In this document: positions 52,065-60,861 of the stretch, piece after piece | Layout of the letters: each line of letters starts with the position of its first letter | Numbering within the stretch: position 1 is the first letter of the stretch | From: Nonomuraea thailandensis | GTDB lineage: Bacteria > Actinomycetota > Actinomycetes > Streptosporangiales > Streptosporangiaceae | Direction: 5' to 3' | Length of the DNA stretch: 64,000 nucleotides | Assembly (NCBI RefSeq): GCF_024172165.1 | Contig: NZ_JAMZEB010000002.1 | Coordinates: forward strand, 5,229,501-5,293,500 | The notes under the pieces: model-generated | Database searches by the model: none | The model's input: only the letters and a program-made list of their open reading frames with translations | What the model was told of the DNA's origin: nothing | Program-made: the position numbers and the translations under genes

Positions 52065-52409
52065 TCATTCCCGGGCCGGATAACCGGGGTTGGCCACCTC
52101 CAGCTTCGCGCGCACCGCCCGCTCCAGGACCGCCAGGAGGGCGTCGTCGTCGGCCAGGCGGCCCTCGCGGACGGCCGCGGCCAGCTCGGCGTCGTCCGCC
52201 ACGCCGAGCGCGGCCAGGCCTTCCGCGTGCCGCTCGGCCTGGGCGGGGCCGAGCTCGATCTCCCGCTCGACCATGCCGAGCACGTTGATGGCCACGCGGG
52301 TGTGGTAGCGGACCCGGCCGTCCACGGCCGGGAGCACGTCGGTCTCGAGGAAGTCGCGGACGGCGGCGACCAGCTCGGCCGCGGTGGGGACGTCGTGCGG
52401 AGCGTTCAC
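52065..52409 (-). CDS. DUF6285 domain protein
   Basis: 114 residues: LVAAVRDFLETDVLPAVDGR, YHTRVAINVLGMVEREIELG and a helical tail. This is the DUF6285 pattern. As I recall, DUF6285 genes usually adjoin an acyl-CoA dehydrogenase and an aminoglycoside-phosphotransferase-like gene; here these are 3 kb away at 55477-57712, on the other strand. Probably helps acyl-CoA metabolism. Function unknown. Confidence 0.85.
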   Translation of the reverse strand: MNAPHDVPTAAELVAAVRDFLETDVLPAVDGRVRYHTRVAINVLGMVEREIELGPAQAERHAEGLAALGVADDAELAAAVREGRLADDDALLAVLERAVRAKLEVANPGYPARE

Positions 52410-52501
52410 AGCTCCTCCTTAGCAGAGTGGGAGCCTGCTCCCAAGGCGAAATCGTTCCCGCGCCGGAGGAATCGGCGCAGATCGCGGGTGAGGGTGGGGG
52501 C

Positions 52502-54469
52502 ATGGACATCAGAGCCCTCGTGGCCGCGGGCCTCGCGTTGTCGGCGGCGCTCGCGCCCGCCGTCGCCACAGCCGAGACGTCCGCAGGGCAGACGCCTGCG
52601 CGCGTCACCGCCATCGGGGCCTCCGCTGGGGAGGCGCGGGCGACCGCCGGTGCGTTCGTGGTGGCGGCGCACGAGTGTGCCCGTGCCACGGCCCGGTGCG
52701 ACGGCACGGTGAGTGTGCCGCTGAACTGGAGCGACCCCTCCTCGGAGCGCATCGAGGTCGCCTTCGCCTGGCTCCCCGCCACCGGACGCGCCACCGGACG
52801 CGCGACCGGCACCGTCGTGGCCAACCCTGGCGGCCCCCTGCCCGCGCTGCCGGCCCTGCCGCGCGTGCGGGAGGCGCTCGGCCCCGTGCTGGAGCAGCAC
52901 AACCTGCTCGTCGTCGACCCGCGCGGCCTGGGCAAGTCGTCGCCGCTGCGATGCCCGGGGCTGAAGCTCACCGAGCCGGACACGATCGCCGCCTGCGCCG
53001 CCCGCCTGGGGCCGAGGATCGGTTTCTACACCGCCGACCAGGCCGCGCACGACCTCGACGCGGTACGCCGCGCGCTCGGCGCCGGCCCCGTCACCTTCTA
53101 CGGCAACTCCTACGGCACCGTGTACGCCCAGGCGTACGCCGCCCGCCACCCCGAGGGCCTGGCCGCGGCGTTCCTGGACAGCACGACGATCACCTCACCC
53201 GGCGGCTACGCGCTGTGGCCGATGCGCTCCAGGCCGGACCTCATGGGCTTCGTCTGCGAGCGTTCCCGTGCCTGCCGCGCCCTGCCCGGCGGCCCCGGAC
53301 GCACCTACGCGCGGCTGGTGGCGCGCCTGCGCGAGCACCCCGACCCCGAGGTGCCCCTCCTCGCCCTCCGGAGCGTGGAACGGATGACCGAGCCGGTGTT
53401 CGGCCGGGAGGCCAACGCCGCCGCCACCGCCTACCTGGCCGGCGACCCCGAGCCGCTGCGGCGGCTGGCCCGCGTGCTGAAGGGCGCTCCCGCCCAGCCG
53501 GTCGAGGGCCCCGAGTGGGCCGGTTACCTGGCCTACCGCTGCGGCGACGGGGCCTTCCCCTACGACCGGGACGCGAGCCCCGGGGAGCGGCTGGCGCAGC
53601 TCGGGCGGTACCACGAGCGGGAGCGGCCGCTGGCGCCGTACACGCCCGCCGATCTCGGTCTGGACGTGCGGTCCGGGCTGGAGTTCTGCGTGAACTGGCC
53701 GACGCCGCGCCACAGCCCCGTGCTGCCGCCGCGGGCGGCCCTGCCCGCCATGCCGGTGCTGGTGGCGGGCGGGGACTTCGACACCCAGACGCCCGCCGAG
53801 GTGGCCCGCGCGATGCGCGCCTTTCCCCGGGCGACGTTCGTGCGGGTCCCGTTCGGGACGCACAGCCTCGCCTGGGGCGCCGGGGAGGCCGGGGAGTGCG
53901 TCCGTACGATGCTGCGGTCGTTCGTGACCGATCACCGGGTGCCGCGGGAGCGGTGCGGCGCGGAGAACTACCGGGCGGCCGGAGCCTTCCCCCGGTCCCT
54001 GGACGAGGTCGAACCGGTGCCGGCCGCGGACCTGGACGCGGGGCCTGGCGCGGGACCGGACGCGGGGCCGGGCGCAGGACCGGACGTGGGGCTGGATGTG
54101 GGGCGGCGGCGGGTGCTGGCGGCCGTGTACGCCACCGCAGCCGACGCCGTGGCGCGCCGCAACCCGTACAACCTCGTCCACGCCCGGCTGACGACCCAGC
54201 CCGGGCTGCGAGGCGGGCAGGTCGCCTTCGGGAACGGAACCATCGACCTGGACCGGGCCGCCTTCGTGCCCGGGGTGGCGGTGAGCGGCCGGATCACGCT
54301 CGCGCCGGACGGCAGGGCCACCGCCTCCCTCGGCGTCACGGAGGCGGGAGTACCGGGCGGCGCGGCGCACCGGATCGAGCTGGAGTGGGAGGCGTTCACC
54401 GCGCGGGAGCGGCCCGCGCTGTCCGGCTCCTTCGACGGGACGCGGTTCGAGGCCCGCGAGCGACGCTGA
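52502..54469 (+). CDS. Secreted alpha/beta hydrolase (tripeptidyl-aminopeptidase-like)
   Basis: 655 residues. Signal peptide 1-25 (LVAAGLALSAALAPAVATAE). Features: NPGGPLPALPALPRVREALG, VVDPRGLGKSSPLRCPGL, nucleophile FYGNSYGTVYAQAYAARHP, acid GGDFDTQTPAEVARAM, His PFGTHSLAWGAGE. Known relatives release tripeptides or hydrolyse esters outside the cell. Oddities: a repeat GAGPDAGPGAGPDVG linker near residue 520 (24-bp DNA repeats at about 54036-54110) and an added C-terminal beta domain. GAGGGTGGGGG before the ATG. Confidence 0.9.
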   Translation: MDIRALVAAGLALSAALAPAVATAETSAGQTPARVTAIGASAGEARATAGAFVVAAHECARATARCDGTVSVPLNWSDPSSERIEVAFAWLPATGRATGRATGTVVANPGGPLPALPALPRVREALGPVLEQHNLLVVDPRGLGKSSPLRCPGLKLTEPDTIAACAARLGPRIGFYTADQAAHDLDAVRRALGAGPVTFYGNSYGTVYAQAYAARHPEGLAAAFLDSTTITSPGGYALWPMRSRPDLMGFVCERSRACRALPGGPGRTYARLVARLREHPDPEVPLLALRSVERMTEPVFGREANAAATAYLAGDPEPLRRLARVLKGAPAQPVEGPEWAGYLAYRCGDGAFPYDRDASPGERLAQLGRYHERERPLAPYTPADLGLDVRSGLEFCVNWPTPRHSPVLPPRAALPAMPVLVAGGDFDTQTPAEVARAMRAFPRATFVRVPFGTHSLAWGAGEAGECVRTMLRSFVTDHRVPRERCGAENYRAAGAFPRSLDEVEPVPAADLDAGPGAGPDAGPGAGPDVGLDVGRRRVLAAVYATAADAVARRNPYNLVHARLTTQPGLRGGQVAFGNGTIDLDRAAFVPGVAVSGRITLAPDGRATASLGVTEAGVPGGAAHRIELEWEAFTARERPALSGSFDGTRFEARERR

Positions 54470-54512
54470 TCGCCGCAGCCCCACAACCCCCGGGGGGGAG
54501 CGAGCCCGGCGC

Positions 54513-54577
54513 CCCGTGACCCGGCATATCCCCCGGCAAGCCGTGACCCGACACGTCCCCCCGCCACCCCGAGACCC
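54513..54577. repeat. Two diverged ~28-bp direct repeats before the hairpin
   Basis: CGTGACCCGGCATATCCCCC then CGTGACCCGACACGTCCCCC, followed by a third related copy that forms the left arm of the hairpin at 54578-54611. Non-coding gap after the secreted hydrolase gene. Confidence 0.7.
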
Positions 54578-54611
54578 GACATGTCCCCCCGGCGAGCCGG
54601 GGGGACATGTC
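54578..54611. terminator. Perfect 16-bp inverted repeat, probable terminator
   Basis: GACATGTCCCCCCGGC (54578-54593), GA, GCCGGGGGGACATGTC (54596-54611). No T-run. Downstream of the secreted hydrolase gene. Confidence 0.7.
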
Positions 54612-54653
54612 GCCCTTATCAGCATCGGATCATGTACCGGCTAGTCTGCGCAC

Positions 54654-55436
54654 ATGCACACTCAGTCCCCCCTCGAACCGGCTCACGTGCTCGGACCCCG
54701 CCTCATCAAGGCCGAGCTCTTCGTCGTGATGTCGGTCTCGCTCGGCGCCAGCGCGCTGGTGGCGCTCGTGCGGCTGATCGGGTCGCTGACGGCGCCGCGC
54801 GAGCTCAAGGGCCAGCAGGCGGTGCTCGTCGGGTCCATGGCGCCCGGCAGGCCCTGGCTGGACCTGGCGTTGCAGCTCGTGCAGATCGCGATCGCGGTGG
54901 CACCGGTGGGGCTGGTGGCGTACCTGATGGTGCGCTCGGGCGAGTCGTTGCGGACGATCGGCGCGGACTTCCGCCGCCCGGGCGGCGACCTGGCGCGCGG
55001 CGCGCTGCTCGCCGCCGCGATCGGCGGGTCCGGGCTGGCGTTCTACCTGGTGGTGTGGGCGGCGGGCGTGAACCTGACGGTCGTGCCCGGGGCGCTGCCG
55101 CAGGAGTGGTGGCAAGTGCCGGTGCTGCTGCTGGCCGCCGCGCAGAACGGGGTGCTGGAGGAGGTCATCGTCGCCGGGTACCTGCTGCACCGGCTGGGGC
55201 AGGCCGGGTGGACGCCGTGGAAGGCGGTGGTGGTGTCGTCGCTGCTGCGCGGGTCGTACCACTTGTATCAGGGTTTCGGTGGGTTCGTCGGGAACGTGGT
55301 GATGGGGCTGGTGTTCGGGCGGGCCTACCAGAAGTGGGGGCGGTCGATGCCGCTGATCATGGCGCACACGCTCATCGACGCCGTCGCCTTCGTCGGGTAC
55401 GCCTTCCTGCGCGGCCGGGTGAGCTGGCTGCCCTGA
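54654..55436 (+). CDS. CPBP family intramembrane protease-like protein
   Basis: 260 residues with about seven membrane segments. Abi/CPBP motifs: QNGVLEEVIVAGYLLHRLGQ (double Glu), SSLLRGSYHLYQGFGGFVGN (motif 2 His) and AHTLIDAVAFVGYAFL (motif 3 His). The usual arginine after EExx is alanine here. -10-like TAGTCT ends 6 bases before ATG, so leaderless. Family members include Rce1-type proteases and bacteriocin self-immunity proteins; role here unknown. Confidence 0.93.
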   Translation: MHTQSPLEPAHVLGPRLIKAELFVVMSVSLGASALVALVRLIGSLTAPRELKGQQAVLVGSMAPGRPWLDLALQLVQIAIAVAPVGLVAYLMVRSGESLRTIGADFRRPGGDLARGALLAAAIGGSGLAFYLVVWAAGVNLTVVPGALPQEWWQVPVLLLAAAQNGVLEEVIVAGYLLHRLGQAGWTPWKAVVVSSLLRGSYHLYQGFGGFVGNVVMGLVFGRAYQKWGRSMPLIMAHTLIDAVAFVGYAFLRGRVSWLP

Positions 55437-55476
55437 ACCGTTGACCGGCGCCCGGCTTTCGGGTTGGGTTCGAATC

Positions 55477-56667
55477 ATGAGCTTCGCGGTCCCTGACAGC
55501 GTCCGGCCGGTACGCGACGCCGTGCACGCGTTCATGACCGAGCGGGTCGAGCCCGCCGAGCCCGTGCTGCACGCGGGCGGGCCGGCGGCCGCGGCGGCGC
55601 TGGACGAGTTGCGCGCCCAGGCCAGGAAGGAGGGCCTGTGGGCCCTCGGCCATCCGCGCGAGCTGGGCGGCGGCGGCCTGCCGTTCCTCGACTACGTCTA
55701 CGTCAACGAGGTGCAGGGGCGCAGCGAGTACGGGCAGCTCGCGCTGGGCACGTACACACTGCAGGACTCTCTGATGCTGCACGAGCACGCCTCGCCCGAG
55801 CAGCGCGAGCGGTTCCTGGAGCCGCTGGTGCGCGGCGACATCTCGCCCAGCTTCGCGATGACCGAGCCGGGCGTCTCCAGCAGCGACCCCACGCAGATCA
55901 GCACGCACGCCGAGCTCGACGGCGGCGAGTGGGTGATCAACGGGCACAAGTGGTTCACGACCGGCGCGTCGCGGGCGGCGTACACGACCGTGATGTGCAG
56001 GACCGAGCAGGACGCGCCGCCGCACCTGGCGTTCTCCATGATCGTGGTGCCGACCGACACGCCGGGGTACACGATCGTCAGGGAGACGCCGGTGCTGGGC
56101 CTGGACGGGGCGCACTGCGAGGTGCGCTACGACGACGTCCGCGTCCCGGCGTCGAGCCTGCTCGGCGAGCGCGGGAAGGGCTTCGTCATCGCGCAGCGGC
56201 GGCTCGGGCCCGGGCGAATCTTCCACTGCATGCGCTGGCTGGGGCAGGCGCAGCGGGCCTTCGACCTGATGTGCCTGCGGCTGCACGAGCGCACGGCGTT
56301 CGGGCAGCCGCTGGCGGCCAAGCAGCTCATGCGGCAGCACGTGTTCGACTCCTACACCGAGATCCAGTCCGCGCGGCTGCTCACGCTGCACGCCGCCGAG
56401 GCGATCGACCGGGGCTCGGAGGCCCGGGTCGAGATCGGGGCGATCAAGGTGGTGGGCGCGCGCATGCTGCACAACGTGATCGACCGGGCCATCCAGGTGT
56501 ACGGCGCCGCGGGCCTGACGCCCGACACGCCGCTGGACCGCATGTACCGGCACGCGCGGGCCGGGCGCATCTACGACGGCCCCGACGAGGTGCACATCGA
56601 CTCCGTGGGGCGGCGGATCCTGGGCGAGTACGCGGCGGGCGGCTCCTGGGAGTTCGGCCTGCGATGA
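55477..56667 (+). CDS. Acyl-CoA dehydrogenase
   Basis: 396 residues. FAD enzyme oxidising acyl-CoA. Features: HPRELGGGGLPFLDYVYVNE, FAMTEPGVSSSDPTQISTHA (FAD and substrate contact), INGHKWFTTGASRAAYTTVM, VRYDDVRVPASSLLGERGKG, VYGAAGLTPDTPLDRMYRHA and DEVHIDSVGRRIL (the usual catalytic Glu region). Its gene is coupled to the phosphotransferase below by way of an 18-codon frame. Acyl chain specificity unknown, resembling the FadE36-type clusters. Confidence 0.94.
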   Translation: MSFAVPDSVRPVRDAVHAFMTERVEPAEPVLHAGGPAAAAALDELRAQARKEGLWALGHPRELGGGGLPFLDYVYVNEVQGRSEYGQLALGTYTLQDSLMLHEHASPEQRERFLEPLVRGDISPSFAMTEPGVSSSDPTQISTHAELDGGEWVINGHKWFTTGASRAAYTTVMCRTEQDAPPHLAFSMIVVPTDTPGYTIVRETPVLGLDGAHCEVRYDDVRVPASSLLGERGKGFVIAQRRLGPGRIFHCMRWLGQAQRAFDLMCLRLHERTAFGQPLAAKQLMRQHVFDSYTEIQSARLLTLHAAEAIDRGSEARVEIGAIKVVGARMLHNVIDRAIQVYGAAGLTPDTPLDRMYRHARAGRIYDGPDEVHIDSVGRRILGEYAAGGSWEFGLR

Positions 56668-56720
56668 CCGCCAGGCACATCACCGCCAGGCACATCACCG
56701 GCCAAGAGGTGGCTCGATGA
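56664..56720 (+). CDS. 18-codon coupling ORF between acyl-CoA dehydrogenase and phosphotransferase
   Basis: MTARHITARHITGQEVAR. ATGA overlaps the dehydrogenase stop (56664-56667), and its own ATGA (56717-56720) starts the phosphotransferase gene. It contains a tandem 15-bp repeat ACCGCCAGGCACATC. It may couple translation and need not make a functional peptide. Confidence 0.35.
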   Translation: MTARHITARHITGQEVAR

Positions 56721-57712
56721 ACGACCGGGACACGATCGTCCGCGAGGCGTTCGGGGACGAGGCGGCGATCGAGGCCGCCGTCCGGCTGCCCGGCGGGGCC
56801 TCGCGGGAGACGTGGGCGCTGGACGTGAGCACGCCCGGCGGCGGCAGGCACGAGCTGATCCTGCGGCTCGACTCCCCTGGCGCCGCGCCGGAGGCCGGCG
56901 CGGGCCTGGCCGCGGAGGCGCGGCTGATGCGGGCCGCGGCCGGGGCCGGGGTGCCGGTGCCGCGGATCATCGCCTGCGGGGAGACGTACATCCTCATGAC
57001 CCGCGTCCCCGGCGAGACGATCCCGCGCAAGATCCTGCGCGACGACGCCTACGCGGCCGCCAGGCCGCGGCTGGCGCGGCAGTGCGGCCAGGCGCTGGCC
57101 GCCATCCACCGCATGCCCCTGTCGGCGCTGCAGCCGCCGGCGCCGCCGGACGAGCGGCAGGCCGAGCCGCAGGACCCGCTGCTGCAGTGGCGGGAGGTGC
57201 TCGACCAGCTCGGCGAGCCGCACCCGGTGTTCGAGCTGGCGCTGCGGCGGCTGGCGGCCACGCGCCCGCGCGGCCGGCGGCATACGGTCGTGCACGGCGA
57301 CTTCCGCAACGGCAACCTCATCGTCGGGCCGGAGGGCATCAGGGCGGTGCTCGACTGGGAGCTCGCGCACGCGGGCGACCCCCTGGAGGATCTCGGGTGG
57401 CTGTGCGTGAAGGCGTGGCGGTTCGGCTCGCCGCTGCCGGTGGGCGGGTTCGGCGGCTACAGCGACCTGGTGCACGCCTACGAGGAGGCCGGCGGGCAGG
57501 CCGTCGATCGTGACGCGCTGCGCTGGTGGGAGACGTTCGGCGTGCTCAAGTGGGGCGTCATCTGCGTCATGCAGACGATGCGGCACCTGCGCGGCGGCGC
57601 CCGCTCGGTGGAGCTGGCCGCGATCGGGCGGCGGGTGTGCGAGAACGAGTGGGACCTGCTGCGGCTGCTGCGCGAGCGGCCGGAGCACCCGCTGCCGGGC
57701 GTGCGCTGGTGA
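56717..57712 (+). CDS. Phosphotransferase family protein (APH/choline-kinase fold, acyl-CoA-linked)
   Basis: 331 residues. Kinase-like motifs: RLPGGASRETWAL, VVHGDFRNGNLIV (HGDxxxxN catalytic loop), VLDWELAHAGDPLEDLGWL (metal-binding D). Close to the FadE36-associated family whose members phosphorylate acyl or sterol-linked substrates; exact substrate not known. Coupled to acyl-CoA dehydrogenase; with DUF6285 this is a common trio in actinobacteria. Confidence 0.93.
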   Translation: MNDRDTIVREAFGDEAAIEAAVRLPGGASRETWALDVSTPGGGRHELILRLDSPGAAPEAGAGLAAEARLMRAAAGAGVPVPRIIACGETYILMTRVPGETIPRKILRDDAYAAARPRLARQCGQALAAIHRMPLSALQPPAPPDERQAEPQDPLLQWREVLDQLGEPHPVFELALRRLAATRPRGRRHTVVHGDFRNGNLIVGPEGIRAVLDWELAHAGDPLEDLGWLCVKAWRFGSPLPVGGFGGYSDLVHAYEEAGGQAVDRDALRWWETFGVLKWGVICVMQTMRHLRGGARSVELAAIGRRVCENEWDLLRLLRERPEHPLPGVRW

Positions 57713-57767
57713 ACGCGCCGGGGCCCGTCCGCGGTGGGGCTCCTGACCGGCGCGGGGCCGCGGGTGC

Positions 57768-58364
57768 TCAGGCGTGCCCGGCTCCCGCGTTCCAGGAGGT
57801 GAGCGCGCCGGCGATCACGTCCACCAGGCTCTCCACCACCTGGTCGCGGTCCACCTCCTGATGGTCGAGCCACCAGTCGCCGGTCGTCTGCACCATGCCG
57901 ACGAACGCGTGCCCGAGGACCTGGGCGCGCGTCGGGTCGGGCACCACCCGCTCGGCGGCCAGCACCCCGCCGAGCTCCTCTCCCAGGCTGCGCACCAGCG
58001 AGGTCATGTGGGAGCGGATCCTGCTGTCCTCGGCGCCCGCCCGGTGGAACAGGAACCGGTAGAGGTTGAGGTTGGCGGAGATCAGGTCGAGGTAGACGCC
58101 GATGGCCGCCCTCGCCCTGCCGCGCAGGTCGGCTCCGGTCGCGGCGAACCCGGGGCGGAGCTGGGCGATGACGGTGCGCACGTGGCGGTCGGCCAGGGCC
58201 TGGTAGAGGCCGTGTTTGTCGCCGAAGTGGCGGTAGAGGACGGGCTTGGTGATGCCCGCCTCGGCGGCGATGGCCGCCATCGACACGCCGGGGCCCTGGT
58301 GCATGATGACCCGGTCGGCCGCGTCGAGCAGCGCCCTGCGCCGATCCGGATCCCGCCCGCTCAC
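57768..58364 (-). CDS. TetR family regulator
   Basis: 198 residues. RRRALLDAADRVIMHQGPGV, SMAAIAAEAGITKPVLYRHF and GDKHGLYQALADRHVRTV form the DNA-binding domain; FLFHRAGAEDSRIRSHMTSL and VIAGALTSWNAGAGHA end the ligand domain. Resembles the fatty-acid-type TetR group (FadR-like) by style only. GTG at 58364 overlaps the membrane protein stop as GTGA (58361-58364). Convergent with the phosphotransferase gene and probably a regulator of nearby acyl-CoA genes; that is inference. Confidence 0.92.
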   Translation of the reverse strand: MSGRDPDRRRALLDAADRVIMHQGPGVSMAAIAAEAGITKPVLYRHFGDKHGLYQALADRHVRTVIAQLRPGFAATGADLRGRARAAIGVYLDLISANLNLYRFLFHRAGAEDSRIRSHMTSLVRSLGEELGGVLAAERVVPDPTRAQVLGHAFVGMVQTTGDWWLDHQEVDRDQVVESLVDVIAGALTSWNAGAGHA

Positions 58365-58825
58365 AGGTCCAGGATAGATCGCCGGCGGGGCCGGGGCAGC
58401 GCCGAGAGCACCAGGAGGGCGCCGATGAGCGCGTACAGGCCGCTGATGCCGGCCAGGGTGCCGGGCGGCTCGGCGAGCTCGGCCCACGGCGCGCCGCCCG
58501 GCGGCGACCACGGCAGGCCGCCGGTGCGCGCCCACGGCAGGGTGGCCGCCAGGCCCATCGCGGCGTCCAGGTCGAGGGCGAACAGGACGCCGGCCGCCAT
58601 CAGCGGTACCCCGCAGCCGAGCGCGGCGGCGGGCCAGGCGGACAGCAGCGTGACGATGACGGCCACCGCCGCCAGGTAGGCCAGGCCGGTGGGGGCCGGG
58701 GCGAAGGCGGCGTGGCCGGTGCGCAGGCAGCGGGCGGCTGCCTCGGTGAGGTAGTAGACGGGGGCGAGGGCGGCCAGGCCCGCCGCGGCTGCCAGGAGGG
58801 AGCGGGGGCGGCGGTCGCGCTTCAC
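58361..58825 (-). CDS. Four-pass membrane protein, hypothetical
   Basis: 154 residues from GTG at 58825. Hydrophobic segments: SLLAAAAGLAALAPVYYLTE, GLAYLAAVAVIVTLLSAW, ALGCGVPLMAAGVLFALDLD and LAGISGLYALIGALLVLSAL. No family recognised. Coupled to the TetR gene (GTGA overlap), so it may be co-regulated. Confidence 0.78.
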   Translation of the reverse strand: MKRDRRPRSLLAAAAGLAALAPVYYLTEAAARCLRTGHAAFAPAPTGLAYLAAVAVIVTLLSAWPAAALGCGVPLMAAGVLFALDLDAAMGLAATLPWARTGGLPWSPPGGAPWAELAEPPGTLAGISGLYALIGALLVLSALPRPRRRSILDL

Positions 58826-58901
58826 ATCGGCACACCTTACGCCGGGGGCGGCCGGGTCCGGGCCGATATCCGATCTTCCGCAGGCGGGCGCCGGATGAAT
58901 C

Positions 58902-59488
58902 ATGGACGCAAGGGGACAAGTGGTCCGGCGTGCATGGATTGCTTGCACGCACCGGTACCCGTCCGAGCTGTCGGGCGGCCGGCGGCAGCGGGTCGCCATC
59001 GCCCGCGTGCTGGCCCCCGGCCCCCGGCTGGTGGTCTGCGACGAGGCGGTGAGCGCGCTGGACGTCTCCACGCAGAGCCAGATCGTCAACCTGCTGGCCG
59101 GCCTGCGGGGCTCGACCGGGATGAGTTACCTGTTCATCACCCCCGACCTGCGGATCGTCCGGCACCTGTCGCACCGGATCGCCGTGCTGCGCGCCGGGCG
59201 GCTGGTGGAGCCGGCGCCGGCGGGCTGCTGTTCGGCTCGCCGAAGCATCCGTACACGCGGGCGCTGCCGGCGGCGAGCCCGGCCACCCACCCGGACGGGC
59301 GGGAGCGGCGCCGGGCGCGGCGGCAGGGGCACCGGGCCGACCGCAAGGAGCTGCCCGTCCCGCGGGGCGGGACGGGCTGCCCGTTCCGGAGCCGGTGCTC
59401 CAGCGTCATGGAGGTGTGCACACGCTCGCTCCTCCGCTGCGGCGGCTCGGCGGACGGCAGCGAGGTCGCCTGTCACCTCTACGACTGA
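58902..59488 (+). pseudogene. Fragment of an oligopeptide ABC transporter ATPase (OppF/DppF type), frameshifted
   Basis: Only the C-terminal half is left. HRYPSELSGGRRQRVAIARV is the signature motif, LVVCDEAVSALDVS the Walker B, and ITPDL replaces the usual ISHDL with its H-loop histidine. No Walker A. Near 59215 the frame shifts: LVEPAPA continues as GLLFGSPKHPYTRALPA, then TGCPFRSRCS in the next frame, the usual OppF/DppF tail. Stop at 59486-59488 overlaps the EboF-like stop. No permease genes nearby. Clearly non-functional. Confidence 0.85.
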
Positions 59489-60861
59489 GCCAGGCGCAGC
59501 AGCAGGTCCTTCACCTCCGTGGCCGCGTACTGCGGCCTGGCCCGCGCACCTGCCGGGGCCGGGCCGGAGCAGAGCAGGACGGGCGCGTCGGCCGGGTCGG
59601 CGGGCAGGAGGCCGTGGGAGCCGCGCACGGCGCGGGCGCCCGCGTCGAGGCCGACGACGCTCATGACGTAGCGCAGGCCCGCCTTCTTGCGCAGCAGCGC
59701 CAGCCCGGCCCGCCGCCTGGCCGCGCCGGGGGCGGCCGGGTCGAAGAAGAGCTCGGCCGGGTCGTAGCCGGGCTTGCGGTGGATCTCGACGACGCGGGCG
59801 AAGTCGGGGGCGCGGGCGTCGTCGAGCCAGTAGTAGTAGGTGAACCAGGCGTCGGGCTCGGCGAGCAGGACCAGCTCGCCCGAGCGCGGGTGGTCCAGGC
59901 CGTGCGCGGCCTTGCCGTCCTGGTCGAGCACGGTGGCGACGCCCCCGATCGAGGCGCACAGCTTGGCCACGGCCGGCACGTCGGCGGGGTCGCGGACGTA
60001 GACGTGCGCGATCTGGTGGTCGGCCACGGCGAACGCGCGCGAGGTCCACGGGTCCAGGTACTCCATGCCGTCCTGGGTGTGCACGCGCAGCAGCCCGTCG
60101 GCGCGCAGGGCGCGGTTGACGTCCACGGGGCGGGAGACGTCGGTGATGCCGTACTCCGACAGCACCACCGTGGTCCGGTCCGACGCCGCGTCCAGCAGCG
60201 GGGCCAGCACGGTGTCGAGCTCGGCCGCCGCCGCGGCGGCGCGGGGGTCGGAGGGGCCGTGGCGTTGCAGGTCGTAGTCGAGGTGCGGCACGTAGACGAG
60301 CGTCAGGTCGGGGTCGTGGGCGGCCATGACGTGCTCGGCGGCCCGGCAGATCCAGGCGGACGACGCGATGCCGGCGCCCGGCCCCCAGTAGCTGAACAGC
60401 GGGAACGCGCCGAGCTTCGCGGTCAGCTCGTCGTGCAGCCCTGGCGGGTCGGTGTAGCAGTCGGGGTCCTTGCGGCCGTCGGCGCGGTAGATGGGGCGGG
60501 GCGTGACGGTCCAGTCGACGTCGGCGCCCATGGCGTACCACCAGCACACGTTGGCCACCGTGTAGCCGGGCCGGTCGCGGCGCGCGGCCTGCCACAGCTT
60601 CTCGCCGCCGACCAGCGCGTTGTGCTGGCGCCAGAGCAGCACCTCGCCGAGGTCGCGGAAGTACCAGCCGTTGCCCACGATCCCGTGCCCGGACGGCGGC
60701 AGGCCCGTCAGGAACGTGGACTGCGCCGAGCAGGTGACCGCCGGCAGCACGGTGCCGAGCCCGGCCTGGAAGCCGCCCGCGGCGAGCGCGCGCAGGCGCG
60801 GCATGTGGGCCAGCAGTCTCGGGGTCAGCCCCACCACGTCAAGGACCAGCAGCTTGCTCAT
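59479..60861 (-). CDS. Alkaline-phosphatase-superfamily nucleotide pyrophosphatase-like protein (EboF-like)
   Basis: 460 residues. Phosphodiesterase/phosphatase fold: KLLVLDVVGLTPRLLAHMPR (metal Asp), LPAVTCSAQSTFLTGLPPSG (nucleophile Thr/Ser segment), HGIVGNGWYFRDLGEVLLWR, VYVPHLDYDLQRHGPSDP (metal Asp/His) and VVLSEYGITDVSRPVDVN. No signal peptide, so probably cytoplasmic. Last visible gene of the ebo-type operon, overlapping EboE by 4 bases. In cyanobacterial ebo clusters this type (EboF) is thought to help move metabolite precursors to the periplasm; the exact step is unknown. Confidence 0.9.
   Translation of the reverse strand: MSKLLVLDVVGLTPRLLAHMPRLRALAAGGFQAGLGTVLPAVTCSAQSTFLTGLPPSGHGIVGNGWYFRDLGEVLLWRQHNALVGGEKLWQAARRDRPGYTVANVCWWYAMGADVDWTVTPRPIYRADGRKDPDCYTDPPGLHDELTAKLGAFPLFSYWGPGAGIASSAWICRAAEHVMAAHDPDLTLVYVPHLDYDLQRHGPSDPRAAAAAAELDTVLAPLLDAASDRTTVVLSEYGITDVSRPVDVNRALRADGLLRVHTQDGMEYLDPWTSRAFAVADHQIAHVYVRDPADVPAVAKLCASIGGVATVLDQDGKAAHGLDHPRSGELVLLAEPDAWFTYYYWLDDARAPDFARVVEIHRKPGYDPAELFFDPAAPGAARRRAGLALLRKKAGLRYVMSVVGLDAGARAVRGSHGLLPADPADAPVLLCSGPAPAGARARPQYAATEVKDLLLRLAQS

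Noticed and set aside
50395..52983. Minus-strand open frame of 862 codons
   Set aside because: Antisense to the symporter gene and neighbours; composition is not protein-like.
58902..59488. ABC ATPase considered as a functional gene
   Set aside because: No Walker A, changed H-loop and a frameshift before the oligopeptide-binding tail.
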